Notes: generated by a model not told the origin, from the letters alone. A stretch of 64,000 nucleotides of DNA from an uncultured Bacteroides sp. (GCA_902388495.1 CABMPP010000016.1:23776-87775), one strand, 5' to 3'; counted from the stretch's first letter, positions 25,797 through 34,265 are shown. A program made the numbers and translations.

Positions 25797-26957
25797 TTAG
25801 ATGAAGCGTTGCCGGCAGCATTGAATAATGCGGCAGATCTGCTCTACTGTTCTGCAAATATTCTCTTGTGCAAAAGCTGGCTCCGTTGCTTGCTCTAAAG
25901 ACATGGGAGAAGGAGTGATGGAAAATACTCCCTGAAATCCAGCTCTATTCAGTTCCTCTACATCTTCTATAGAGCCTGCCAATAAGATGACGGGAATATG
26001 CTGTCTTCTTGCTTCTTCCAATACTCCCAAGGGGACTTTTCCCATAACAGTTTGTCGGTCTGACTTGCCTTCACCAGTGATAATGAGATCGGCACCTTTT
26101 ATGCTTTCGGAGAAGTGAAGAGTGTCCAGCAATAACCGGATGCCGGGCTTCAATTCTGCATTCAGGAATGCCGATAGCCCTCCGCCCATGCCACCGGCTG
26201 CACCGGCACCGGGTACGTGTGTGATATCTCTGCCCGTAAATTTATAGATTACTTTAGCCAGTTTCTTCATATTCTTGTCCAACTTAGCCACCATTTCCGG
26301 GTCTGCTCCCTTTTGCGAAGCAAAGACATAAGCTGCACCAGTAGGACCGGTAAACGGATTTTGCACATCACATGCCGCCGTAAAATGAGAGTCTTTAAGT
26401 GCCGGATGTACAGCAGAAGAATCAATAGAGGCAACATCGGCCAGTAATGCTCCGCACATACCGTCAGGTCCCAACTCTTTTCCGCTTTTATCCAGAAAGC
26501 GGAATCCTACCGCTTGCAGCATTCCTAAACCTGCGTCGTTGGTTGCACTGCCGCCAAGTCCAATGATGAAGTTCCTGCATCCCCGTTCCAGTGCATCATA
26601 TATCAATTCTCCCGTTCCGAGAGTAGTTGTCAACATCGGGTTACGTTTCTCTTTGGGAACGAGGGGAAGTCCGCTAATGGCTGCCGTTTCAATAAAAGCC
26701 GTCTGTCCGTCACCGGAAATGCCGTATTGAGTATTACGCAGTTCCAGCAGAGGGGAGTGGGCACAGACGGAAATGCGTCTTCCTCCGGTGGCGGCAATAA
26801 GTGCATCCTGCATCCCTTCTCCTCCGTCGGCCACGGGAAAGCTGATTACTTCGCATTCGGAGAAGACATTTCGTATACCTTTGGTAGCAGCAATTGCTGC
26901 TGCTGCCGAGGTGAGGCATTCTTTGAAAGAATCTATGGCGATTATTACTTTTTTCAT
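25797..26957 (-). CDS. Glycerate kinase
   Basis: Glycerate kinase of the GlxK/GarK family (386 residues), phosphorylating glycerate to a phosphoglycerate. Opening KVIIAIDSFKECLTSAAAA, PVADGGEGMQDALI, the GLGGSATNDAG loop and GAGAAGGMGGGL are family signatures. Monocistronic; it converges on the small gene at 25570. A -7 box TACCTTTG lies on the minus strand at 27021-27014. Confidence 0.93.
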   Translation of the reverse strand: MKKVIIAIDSFKECLTSAAAAIAATKGIRNVFSECEVISFPVADGGEGMQDALIAATGGRRISVCAHSPLLELRNTQYGISGDGQTAFIETAAISGLPLVPKEKRNPMLTTTLGTGELIYDALERGCRNFIIGLGGSATNDAGLGMLQAVGFRFLDKSGKELGPDGMCGALLADVASIDSSAVHPALKDSHFTAACDVQNPFTGPTGAAYVFASQKGADPEMVAKLDKNMKKLAKVIYKFTGRDITHVPGAGAAGGMGGGLSAFLNAELKPGIRLLLDTLHFSESIKGADLIITGEGKSDRQTVMGKVPLGVLEEARRQHIPVILLAGSIEDVEELNRAGFQGVFSITPSPMSLEQATEPAFAQENICRTVEQICRIIQCCRQRFI

Positions 26958-27013
26958 GGAATGATCTGTTTGTTTTCGTCACGGTGTCCCGGATATTAGG
27001 AAACATGCCTTTA

Positions 27014-27021
27014 CAAAGGTA
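27014..27021 (-). promoter_or_regulatory. -7 box of glycerate kinase (TACCTTTG)
   Basis: Exact TAnnTTTG match on the minus strand 57 nt upstream of the ATG. The -33 element is weak. Confidence 0.4.
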
Positions 27022-27064
27022 AACTTTTCCGATGTAAATCTCTGCATAAAACAGGAAAACTGAG

Positions 27065-27072
27065 TATATTTG
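27065..27072 (+). promoter_or_regulatory. -7 box very close to the yigZ start (TATATTTG)
   Basis: Exact TAnnTTTG ending only 4 nt before the ATG at 27077. Bacteroides transcripts start about 7 nt after this box, so the mRNA would be leaderless if the box is used. Confidence 0.4.
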
Positions 27073-27076
27073 CAGC

Positions 27077-27679
27077 ATGAGCGAAGATACGTATAAAACC
27101 ATTACCGCCCCATCCGAGGGAATTTACACAGAGAAGCGTAGCAAGTTTATCGCTATCGCTCTGCCGGTGCGTACGGTCGAAGAAGTGAAAGCGCATCTGG
27201 AAACTTATCAAAAGAAGTATTACGATGCCCGCCACGCGTGCTATGCCTATATGCTGGGGGCCGAACGCAAAGACTTCCGTGCCAATGACAACGGAGAACC
27301 CTCCGGCACGGCAGGCAAACCCATCCTTGGACAAATCAACTCCAATGAACTGACGGACATTCTGATTATCGTAGTCCGTTATTTCGGAGGCATCAAGTTG
27401 GGTACAAGCGGACTGATTGTTGCCTATAAAGCAGCTGCTGCCGAGGCTATAGCTGCCGCTACGATTATAGAGAAGACAGTAGATGAAACCGTCGCTTTTC
27501 TTTTTGAATATCCCATGATGAACGATGTGATGCGTGTGGTGAAGGAAGAGGAGCCGGAGATACTGGAACAATCGTACGACATGGATTGCCGTATGGTGCT
27601 TCGCATCCGCAAGTCCATGATGCCGAAGTTGCGGGCACGGCTGGAGAAAGTAGAAACTTTACGTTTTGAAGAAGCATAA
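27077..27679 (+). CDS. YigZ/IMPACT family protein
   Basis: 200 residues. The conserved N-terminal half has SKFIAIALPVRTVEE, then YDARHACYAYMLG, the family signature NGEPSGTAGKPILGQI and YFGGIKLGTSGLIVAYKAAA. A C-terminal EF-G domain V-like part follows. Relatives bind nucleic acid or the ribosome, and the eukaryotic homologue IMPACT controls translation; the bacterial role is not settled. Monocistronic. Confidence 0.92.
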   Translation: MSEDTYKTITAPSEGIYTEKRSKFIAIALPVRTVEEVKAHLETYQKKYYDARHACYAYMLGAERKDFRANDNGEPSGTAGKPILGQINSNELTDILIIVVRYFGGIKLGTSGLIVAYKAAAAEAIAAATIIEKTVDETVAFLFEYPMMNDVMRVVKEEEPEILEQSYDMDCRMVLRIRKSMMPKLRARLEKVETLRFEEA

Positions 27680-27748
27680 AGTTATTATCGGGTGCTTCCG
27701 TGATGCTTGGGTTAAAAGAAAAGTGCCTCGGCATTAAGAGAAAAAGTT

Positions 27749-27793
27749 CAGAGAATAAGGAGAAAACTTCTTTTCTTTAGTAACTATTCTCTG
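27749..27793 (+). other. Compound hairpin downstream of yigZ
   Basis: CAGAGAATA (27749-27757) pairs with TATTCTCTG (27785-27793), enclosing a second small hairpin AGAAAA/TTTTCT. No T run follows, so it is a weak terminator or an RNA element at the head of the repeat region. Confidence 0.4.
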
Positions 27794-27802
27794 TTCAAAG
27801 CT

Positions 27803-27886
27803 TGCGAACGGATATTCGCAGTGCTTGAATATGTATTCGCGCAGTGCGAACGGATGTTCACAAAGTGCGGATGGACTTTCATCCGA
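27803..27886. repeat. Four 21-bp degenerate repeats forming a dyad array
   Basis: Units begin at 27803, 27824, 27845 and 27866. The first three each hold GAA-N6-TTC at the same place (GAA at 27806, 27827, 27848), exactly 21 bp apart, which is two helical turns. The first is a perfect dyad TGCGAA/TTCGCA. The fourth is a different perfect dyad, CGGATG/CATCCG (27868-27873, 27880-27885). The array ends 46 bp before the HpaII-like gene and resembles a multimeric operator. Confidence 0.8.
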
Positions 27887-27931
27887 TATGTGTATGTAAA
27901 TAGTTTAATTTAATAATAGAACAAGTTTGAT

Positions 27932-29056
27932 ATGGCATTTGAAGCGACCAAACGTGAGTTAGGTGAACTCTATACATTCTTTCGGCTGCTGGCCGACGGG
28001 AAAGTACCGATGGGTACACCGAAAGCGCAGAAGGATGAAACGAAGTATCGGCCCATTGCACTGATACAGAGGGAAGAACATGACGGTACACGCCGTTACT
28101 ATATTGAAAAGGAAGAAATACGCATTGTTAGCGGTACGACAGAGAAAGACGGTACATTCGTTGTCGGCGATAAGGAAGAACAACGCTTTCCGCGTCAGGA
28201 CTTCGGAGATGCGGCAGAGCTTATTCTTTACCAGCTGAAGAATGTGCCGGGCGAAGAAATTGAAGTTTCCGAAGGATTGGAAGCCTTTCTCGATGCCGTC
28301 AACATCTACGATCTGGAGTCCAAGACTGAGGACCGCACTGATTTCTCCGTTGCTTTCTGGCATTCCGAGGCTCCGTTGACGGGTTTTAGCGTCCGTTGCC
28401 GCCTCAGCCCCATGGCTCCGTTGCTGGATGGCGGACGTACTGCCAATCTGAAACTGGAGCAGAGCGGTGTGAAGTTTGCCGTGCCCACCGTCAACAAGGT
28501 GAATGCCTTGCCGGAATCTCCCACCGAAGTTGCCGAGCGGATGTTGATGATAGAGCGTTTGGGCGGTGTGTTGAAGTATGCCGATGTAGCCGACCGCGTA
28601 TTCCGATGCAATCTGCTGATGATAGACCTCCACTTTCCCCGCATGCTGGCAGAGATGGTGCGCATTATGCACCTGGACGGCATTACCCGCGTCAGCGAAC
28701 TGACGGAGCGCATCAAGGAAATGAATCCCTTGAAGATAAAGGATGAATTGATAAACAAACACGGTTTCTATGAGTTTAAGATGAAACAGTTCTTGCTGGC
28801 ACTTGCCTTGGGTATGCGCCCTGCCAAGATTTATAATGGTACGGACTCTGCCGTCGAAGGTATCTTCCTGACGGACGGTAACGGTGAAGTTCTCTGCTAT
28901 CACAAATCAGAACGCCAAGTCTTTGCGGACTTCCTTTATCAGAATACCCGTTTCGAAAAGAGTTCGGTGGACAAGGATAAGTACGGTTTCCTGGAACGCG
29001 AGAACGGAGTGTATTATTTCAAACTGAATGTGAAGATAGGATTGATTAAAAGATGA
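27932..29056 (+). CDS. HpaII-like restriction endonuclease, no methyltransferase nearby
   Basis: 374 residues resembling R.HpaII (recognition CCGG in the characterised enzyme, 358 residues). The shared layout is the N-terminal ELYTFFRLLADGKV, the central FSVRCRLSPMAPLLDGGRTA, then LMIDLHFPRMLAEMVRIMH and the C-terminal block HGFYEFKMKQFLLALALGM with GDGNGEVLCYHK-like spacing. Full length and free of breaks. No DNA methyltransferase, control protein or repair gene is found in the window. It is followed after one base by a nitroreductase gene. Base composition is like its neighbours, so it does not look recently acquired. Activity and specificity are inferred from family resemblance recalled, not from an alignment. 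Confidence 0.75.
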   Translation: MAFEATKRELGELYTFFRLLADGKVPMGTPKAQKDETKYRPIALIQREEHDGTRRYYIEKEEIRIVSGTTEKDGTFVVGDKEEQRFPRQDFGDAAELILYQLKNVPGEEIEVSEGLEAFLDAVNIYDLESKTEDRTDFSVAFWHSEAPLTGFSVRCRLSPMAPLLDGGRTANLKLEQSGVKFAVPTVNKVNALPESPTEVAERMLMIERLGGVLKYADVADRVFRCNLLMIDLHFPRMLAEMVRIMHLDGITRVSELTERIKEMNPLKIKDELINKHGFYEFKMKQFLLALALGMRPAKIYNGTDSAVEGIFLTDGNGEVLCYHKSERQVFADFLYQNTRFEKSSVDKDKYGFLERENGVYYFKLNVKIGLIKR

Positions 29057-29057
29057 T

Positions 29058-29621
29058 ATGAACGAAGTATTAAAGACCATCAAGTCACGCCGTAGTGTGC
29101 GTGCCTATACGGAACAACAAGTTTCCGTAGAAGATTTGAACCGGATTTTGGAAGCTGCCACTTATGCTCCCAACGGAATGAACTTTCAGACCTGGCACTT
29201 TACTGCCATTCAGGATGCCGCTGTGCTGGCAGAGTTGAACGAGAAGGTAAAAGGCGCTTTTGCCAAAAGTGATGACGTCCATTTGCAGGAACGCGGAAAT
29301 AGTGAGACGTATTGCTGCTACTATCATGCCCCGACATTGATCATCGTTTCCAATGATCCTTCCCGTTGGTGGGCACCTATGGATTGCGGTTGCGCTATGC
29401 AGAATATCTTCCTTGCTGCCAAGTCTCTCGGCATCGGTTCGTGCTGGATCAACCAACCGGGACAGACGTGCGATGATGCTGAGGTACGCGCATTCCTTAC
29501 GAAAATCGGTGTACCCGAGACTCACCGCGTGTATGGTTGTGCCGCCCTGGGTTATGCCCCTGAAGGTGCTCCGATGAAAGAGAAGAAATTGGCGGAAGGT
29601 ACGGTGACTATCATCCGGTAG
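29058..29621 (+). CDS. Nitroreductase family protein
   Basis: FMN-dependent NAD(P)H nitroreductase-like protein, 187 residues. The N-terminal TIKSRRSVRAYTEQQ and AATYAPNGMNFQTWHF form the FMN phosphate/isoalloxazine site; GCAMQNIFLAAKSLGIGSCWI and the C-terminal GYAPEGAPMKEKKL complete the fold. Only one base separates it from the HpaII-like gene, so the two are translated from one message. Substrate unknown. Confidence 0.92.
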   Translation: MNEVLKTIKSRRSVRAYTEQQVSVEDLNRILEAATYAPNGMNFQTWHFTAIQDAAVLAELNEKVKGAFAKSDDVHLQERGNSETYCCYYHAPTLIIVSNDPSRWWAPMDCGCAMQNIFLAAKSLGIGSCWINQPGQTCDDAEVRAFLTKIGVPETHRVYGCAALGYAPEGAPMKEKKLAEGTVTIIR

Positions 29622-29634
29622 CAGAGAGTACAAA

Positions 29635-29721
29635 AAAGCCCGCAGGGAGGTGCATATATAGGTAATTAATAAATTATACGTGAAGCATTTAGTATAATTC
29701 TTTCACCTCCCTTTGGGCTTT
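29635..29721. terminator. Bidirectional terminator
   Basis: AAAGCCCGCAGGGAGGTG (29635-29652) pairs with CACCTCCCTTTGGGCTTT (29704-29721) apart from a central mismatch, between convergent genes. The 50-nt loop is AT-rich. Confidence 0.75.
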
Positions 29722-29723
29722 AT

Positions 29724-32054
29724 TTATCTCTGCATATTAATAATACCGTTATCAGTATCCGTATTGTTCAATCCCTTGTTTCCTGCCTTGTGTCTGCGGC
29801 CGAACTCGAATGAATATCCTACGCGGAGTATGAACATCCGTCCCGTCTCCTTTACAAATGTATCGGAACGGAAGGGAGCTACTTCGCTGACGCGCTCTTT
29901 GCCCGTCTTATAGTTATTGGTGAACGGGAACATCACGCCGCATCCCACCTGCAAGTTCTTTTTGGTGTACATGGCTATAAATGCCACCTGGTTCTCGTTC
30001 TTCTTGATCGTTTCTCCATAAAAAGCGTTTTCTACCTTGCGGAACTGTCCGCCCAGTGAGAAACTTTTGTATTGCAAATCTACCATCAAGCCGTAATAGA
30101 AGTTGTTGTAAGTGTGACTGTAGTCCAGTCCTTCCGACCAACTGCGCGTGAATCCTGCCGAAGCATACAGTGTCAGGAAGTCTTTCAGTCCGAACAAGTC
30201 CGTGCCGTTTGTCCCTACCATCAGTTCAGTATTCAGGCTTTGGAACGACCGTTGGTTTTCATCCATCAGAATCAGTTTGCCGTTCTCTACAAAGACACTC
30301 TCCATGATAGGGCTGTCGTAGTATTGGTGGCGTACGCTCAGATTGGCATTGAATTTCTTTATCGAATAGCTGTACGACAGCGAGTTCGTGAACTGCTGGA
30401 ACGTTTTCAGCAACGGATTACCGCGCACGATTTGCAGTGTATCCATGGCCTGCTCTACGTCCGTCAGCGAACCGAGCGACGGTATGGACGGGCTGATGTT
30501 GAACCGATAGCGCAGGAAGCCGGCTTTCTTCAGGTTATAACTCAACCGTACGGTAGGAGTGAACGTATAGTAAGTATGGTCTTCGGCGCCTTCCTTGAAC
30601 CAGGCGCGCGTCATACCTACGCTTCCGGCATAGCTTAAATCTTTCATCTTGCCTTGTACCTCAAAGAAAGCCGATGTCTGCGATTGGTCCATCTTCGAAG
30701 TAGTGGGATTGGAACCCTTGTATTCGTTCTCCGTTCTCATTTGGTAGTGGCGTGCGCCTCCGCTCAACTTCACATTCTTGAAGCTTTTTTCATAGATGGC
30801 TTCGCCGATGATGGAGCGTTTGTCACCGTCTACCAGCGTTTGGATATCTGCCAGCGGGTTGTTTTCGTCCCGGTATTCTTTATATTTCCGGTTGTTGGTG
30901 CTGTGGATCAGTGTTCCTGTTACGTTCAGTTGGATACTCTGCTGGTGGGGCAGGGTATGCTGGAAGTAAAGGTCGAGGGCGGGCGAATAGCTGGACGAAT
31001 GGTTGTTGACGTACGAATAGATGTAATCCGTAGTGCCTTCCGCCCACATTTTATTCAGTTCTTTGGCATAAGGTGCGTTGTAAATGTTGTTTCGCAGAAT
31101 AGCGTTGAACACATACTTGTCCGGTTTGGTCAGGTTGTACGTCAGATTCACATTGTTGGTGGTGTTGAACGAAGGCGATTCGTCCTGTATACCTTCCTTT
31201 ATGCGGTTTATGGTGCGGTCGCCCAGGAAGAATGACTCGTGCGATTCCAGCCGGGAATGATATTTGCCGTTCTTGTTGAAGTAGTCAATGCCCCATTCGG
31301 AATTCTTATAGTTGAATTTGGCAGTCAGGAAGTTTTCTCCCCATACCCGGTGCGGCGAGTCGGAGAGTTGGAAGTTTACCATTCCTCCCGTTTCCCGTTG
31401 GCGCAGGATGATGTTGACTACCGCGCCCAGTTCTTCGTCACCGTATTGCTTGCCCGGATCTTCGATGAATTCCACGCGCAGCACATCCTTAGCCCTTACG
31501 GCGGCTATCTCTTTGTCCGTCACTTTGATACCGTTGATGCGTGTCTGTACGGCTCCTCCTCCGCTTATGGACATGCTGTTGCTCAGTTTATCCACTTGCA
31601 GGCGGGCAATGCCAAGGGTGTTCAGCAAGTCGTAGGCTCCGAACGAACGCTTCACCTGGCTCTCGCTGGGGAGGATAATCTGCCTGTCTACCCGTTGCAG
31701 CACGTTGCTTGCCGATACGGTTACTTCGCCCAGGCTGACGGCATCTTCTTCCAAGGGAATGTCGCCCAGGTTTACACTCTTGTTCAGCTTCAGCAGGATA
31801 TTCTCATTCCGATAGCCGATGAACGAAACGGACAGGCGATAGTCTCCCTGCTTGAGCTTGTTGAGGGTGAACCGGCCTTCTCCGTCCGAGGTAACACCGG
31901 TCACGAGGGTGGAGTCTGTGGTCCATAACGATACGTTGGCTGCTACGACGGGCTGTTGCGAGGTTTCCGTGATGCGTCCTTTGATGTAGATATTTTGCGC
32001 TTGCGTACTGAGTACCGACAAAAGCAGCAGTAAGGATAAAAGTTTTGTTTTCAT
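29724..32054 (-). CDS. Outer-membrane TonB-dependent-receptor-like beta-barrel protein
   Basis: 776 residues: signal peptide (MKTKLLSLLLLLSVLSTQAQ), a CarboxypepD-regulatory-like beta domain (about 22-105), a plug-like domain with VQTRINGIKVTDKEI and LGAVVNIILR, then a long barrel. This architecture matches the outer membrane beta-barrel group that often pairs with ABC transporters and regulators in Bacteroidetes. It is the last gene of an operon with an ABC transporter, GntR regulator and a 39-residue membrane protein, suggesting an envelope export or sensing role. Confidence 0.85.
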   Translation of the reverse strand: MKTKLLSLLLLLSVLSTQAQNIYIKGRITETSQQPVVAANVSLWTTDSTLVTGVTSDGEGRFTLNKLKQGDYRLSVSFIGYRNENILLKLNKSVNLGDIPLEEDAVSLGEVTVSASNVLQRVDRQIILPSESQVKRSFGAYDLLNTLGIARLQVDKLSNSMSISGGGAVQTRINGIKVTDKEIAAVRAKDVLRVEFIEDPGKQYGDEELGAVVNIILRQRETGGMVNFQLSDSPHRVWGENFLTAKFNYKNSEWGIDYFNKNGKYHSRLESHESFFLGDRTINRIKEGIQDESPSFNTTNNVNLTYNLTKPDKYVFNAILRNNIYNAPYAKELNKMWAEGTTDYIYSYVNNHSSSYSPALDLYFQHTLPHQQSIQLNVTGTLIHSTNNRKYKEYRDENNPLADIQTLVDGDKRSIIGEAIYEKSFKNVKLSGGARHYQMRTENEYKGSNPTTSKMDQSQTSAFFEVQGKMKDLSYAGSVGMTRAWFKEGAEDHTYYTFTPTVRLSYNLKKAGFLRYRFNISPSIPSLGSLTDVEQAMDTLQIVRGNPLLKTFQQFTNSLSYSYSIKKFNANLSVRHQYYDSPIMESVFVENGKLILMDENQRSFQSLNTELMVGTNGTDLFGLKDFLTLYASAGFTRSWSEGLDYSHTYNNFYYGLMVDLQYKSFSLGGQFRKVENAFYGETIKKNENQVAFIAMYTKKNLQVGCGVMFPFTNNYKTGKERVSEVAPFRSDTFVKETGRMFILRVGYSFEFGRRHKAGNKGLNNTDTDNGIINMQR

Positions 32055-32068
32055 ATCTTTCTGTATTA

Positions 32069-32188
32069 TCAGTGAATACTATGCAGTGCGGAACTCATTG
32101 CGAGCATCAGCAGGAGTACCTTGACGGTGATGAGGCCAAAGAGTAGTCCGAACGTAATCCACAGTGCAGTCTTTGCATGTCGTTTCAT
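32069..32188 (-). CDS. 39-residue single-helix membrane protein
   Basis: Short gene reading MKRHAKTALWITFG, then a hydrophobic helix to about residue 35 and ending SIH. Its ATG overlaps the GntR stop codon as ATGA (32185-32188), a GGAAAG ribosome site precedes it, and its stop lies 14 nt before the receptor gene. The coupling and single helix argue for a real small protein, perhaps a partner of the permease. No family recognised. Confidence 0.65.
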   Translation of the reverse strand: MKRHAKTALWITFGLLFGLITVKVLLLMLAMSSALHSIH

Positions 32189-32553
32189 GTACTTTCCTTT
32201 TTATAATTGTTATACCGTTCCGTTATCTCTTCAATACTGACTCCCAGCAGGTCCATGATGTGGAATGTTTCGGTCAGTTGGTTATCGAAGAATTCCTTCT
32301 TCTGTATTTTCATGACCCGTCGTACGGCGTCCCGCGACAGGTAGTAGCCCATTCCCCGTTCGGGGTAAATAATTCCTTCCGCTTGCAGGTATTCGTAAGC
32401 CTTCAGTACGGTGCGCGAGTTCACTGCGAGTTGCGTGGAGAGTTCGCGAACCGATACCACCCGTTCTTCCGCCTGCCACTCCCGGGTGAGTATCTTGCCG
32501 AAACAGAAGTCTACGATCTGTTGGTATATCGGTTTATTGGTTTTGAAGTCCAT
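32185..32553 (-). CDS. GntR-family transcriptional regulator (YtrA type)
   Basis: 122 residues: an N-terminal winged helix (NKPIYQQIVDFCFGKILTREW, VSVRELSTQLAVNSRTVLKAYEYL, and the wing ERGMGYYLS) and a short C-terminal dimerisation helix with no ligand domain. This is the YtrA layout, whose members repress their own ABC-transporter operon. The dyad at 34171-34202 overlapping the operon promoter is the likely operator. Confidence 0.92.
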   Translation of the reverse strand: MDFKTNKPIYQQIVDFCFGKILTREWQAEERVVSVRELSTQLAVNSRTVLKAYEYLQAEGIIYPERGMGYYLSRDAVRRVMKIQKKEFFDNQLTETFHIMDLLGVSIEEITERYNNYKKEST

Positions 32554-32559
32554 ACGCGT

Positions 32560-33333
32560 CTACAGTTGTTTCTCTTTCAATAAGAAATAGCTCGATATCC
32601 ATATTCCGACGATGAACGTTGCCGGTGCGGCATAGTTGCAGAAGTTGACGATGGCTTCTGTTGCAGGAGATACCGGGAAGTTATAAGTCGGAAAAGAGAT
32701 GATGCTGTTCATCCAGTACTGCTGGCTGTCCACCGTGTTGTGGTATATAACCAGACTCAGTAGTCCTACAATGCCGAAACATAGCAGTATGCTGAGGCAG
32801 AATGCTGCGAAAGCCTTGAGAAGTTTCTTCTGCTTGAAGCCGATGCAACTTGCAAAGAAGATGCCTTGCAGCAGGCATAGAAACAGTATCTGGTCTTCGT
32901 GCACTTCGTGCAGCATAATGGCATTCCCGAAGTATTGCAAGAATTCGATGCCCGTCAGTGCGAAGATTCCTTTCAGTACGGACAATAGTAAGATACTCAG
33001 CACGGGCAGCATGAAATAATATTTTATCCAAAGATGCAGGAACTTCTCGAAAGCAGATGCCGGCAGCAGCAGATAGGTGGTGGAGTTATCCTTGGTGATA
33101 TTCTTCTCCAATACACAGGGGGCGGCGCAGAGAAACCACATCACGTATTTCCAGATGAAGGCACCTTGTGTCTGGTGGTCCTGGAGGCTTCCACCCCGGT
33201 TGATGTCGTACATCATGCAGAGCAGGCAGATGCCGAGAATGATGCCGGCGGTTTGCAGCAGATGCCTTCCCGTCTCTTGTTTTTCATACCGTTCCAGCAG
33301 CAGGAAGCGTTTCAGGTTGAAAGTTGCATTCAT
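32560..33333 (-). CDS. ABC transporter permease
   Basis: 257 residues with six hydrophobic segments, ending in a basic tail (LLKEKQL). The segments at about 25-42, 60-80, 105-128, 150-170, 180-203 and 230-250 give an ABC-2-like integral membrane protein. It overlaps the ATPase stop by 4 bp and is 6 bp before the GntR gene. Together they form a one-permease export-type transporter; substrate unknown. Confidence 0.82.
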   Translation of the reverse strand: MNATFNLKRFLLLERYEKQETGRHLLQTAGIILGICLLCMMYDINRGGSLQDHQTQGAFIWKYVMWFLCAAPCVLEKNITKDNSTTYLLLPASAFEKFLHLWIKYYFMLPVLSILLLSVLKGIFALTGIEFLQYFGNAIMLHEVHEDQILFLCLLQGIFFASCIGFKQKKLLKAFAAFCLSILLCFGIVGLLSLVIYHNTVDSQQYWMNSIISFPTYNFPVSPATEAIVNFCNYAAPATFIVGIWISSYFLLKEKQL

Positions 33334-34166
33334 ACTTTTCTGTCTTTAAATAGTTCTTTTATCATTTCCGGTTCTTGCAGCATTGCCTTGTACAGCAGTT
33401 CGATGTCCGGCGTATTCTCTTGACCCTCTGTATTGGGAAGTATCGCGAAGTAACCTTGCAGGCTCTGTTCGCTGTATATGCTGTTTCGGGGAAGACTGTC
33501 CGTATGGACGAAGAGCAGACGTTCGCTGATGCCGTCTATGGATTGGTCCAGTATCATTTCTCCTTCGCCGAGGATGATGAGATGCTCCAGCAGGTTCTCA
33601 AAATCATGTGCCTGGTGGGTGGAGATGAGCAGGGTACTCTCATCGTCCACACTACGGGTGATGATGTGTTTCAAGGCTTGTCGGGCAGAAATGTCCAGTC
33701 CGTTGGTCGGTTCGTCCAGCAGTGTCAGGGGAGTGTGCAGGGCCAGTACATACGCCAGCATCGCCTTCTTCTGCTGTCCGTAGGAGATGGCGGATAGTTC
33801 CTGATTGCCATCTACACGCAGTTCTTCAAGGTTCTGTTCAAAGTCCCTTTGGCTGAAAAGGGGATAGAATACGGAATGCTTCCGTGCGAACTGGCGGATA
33901 CTTTCGGCAGGCATTTCCATTTCTTCGGGCAGGAAGAAGTAGCGGGTCAGTAATTGGGGACGGCGCAGTGCCGGATTTTCTCCGTCTATGAGGCAAGTAC
34001 CTTGTTGGGGAAAGAGAAGTCCGCAAAGGAGGTGTAGCAGTGTCGTCTTTCCTGCACCATTCTCACCCAGCAGACCGTAAATGCCGGCACCTATCTGCAA
34101 CGATATATCGTTGAAAATAGGTTGTTTAGGCTTGTAGCCATAGCTTAAATTCTCTGTCTGTATCAT
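33330..34166 (-). CDS. ABC transporter ATP-binding protein
   Basis: 278 residues with Walker A GENGAGKTT, Q loop near YFFLPEE, signature SAISYGQQKKAML (a variant LSGGQ), Walker B LTLLDEPTNGLD and switch His ISTHQAHD. The ATG at 34164-34166 (MIQTENLSYGY) is preferred over an upstream GTG that would lie inside the operator dyad. First gene of the operon ATPase-permease-GntR-small protein-receptor. Confidence 0.93.
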   Translation of the reverse strand: MIQTENLSYGYKPKQPIFNDISLQIGAGIYGLLGENGAGKTTLLHLLCGLLFPQQGTCLIDGENPALRRPQLLTRYFFLPEEMEMPAESIRQFARKHSVFYPLFSQRDFEQNLEELRVDGNQELSAISYGQQKKAMLAYVLALHTPLTLLDEPTNGLDISARQALKHIITRSVDDESTLLISTHQAHDFENLLEHLIILGEGEMILDQSIDGISERLLFVHTDSLPRNSIYSEQSLQGYFAILPNTEGQENTPDIELLYKAMLQEPEMIKELFKDRKV

Positions 34167-34170
34167 CTTG

Positions 34171-34202
34171 TTGTAGTGTTGCACTTGTGTACAACACTAC
34201 AA
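34171..34202. promoter_or_regulatory. Perfect 11-bp dyad, predicted GntR operator
   Basis: TTGTAGTGTTG (34171-34181) and CAACACTACAA (34192-34202) are exact inverted repeats with a 10-nt spacer. The distal arm overlaps the operon -7 box (34200-34207) and the dyad covers the transcript start, an ideal place for repression by the GntR protein encoded in the operon. Confidence 0.7.
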
Positions 34203-34231
34203 ACGTATGGGATGTAAAGCAGAAAAGCAAG
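34200..34231 (-). promoter_or_regulatory. Promoter of the ABC/GntR operon
   Basis: Minus strand CTTG (34231-34228), 20-nt spacer, TACGTTTG (34207-34200), an exact -7 consensus. The predicted start is near 34192, inside the dyad. Confidence 0.6.
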
Positions 34232-34265
34232 GATTGTAGGTGATTATTAACGTGTTTTAACGCTG

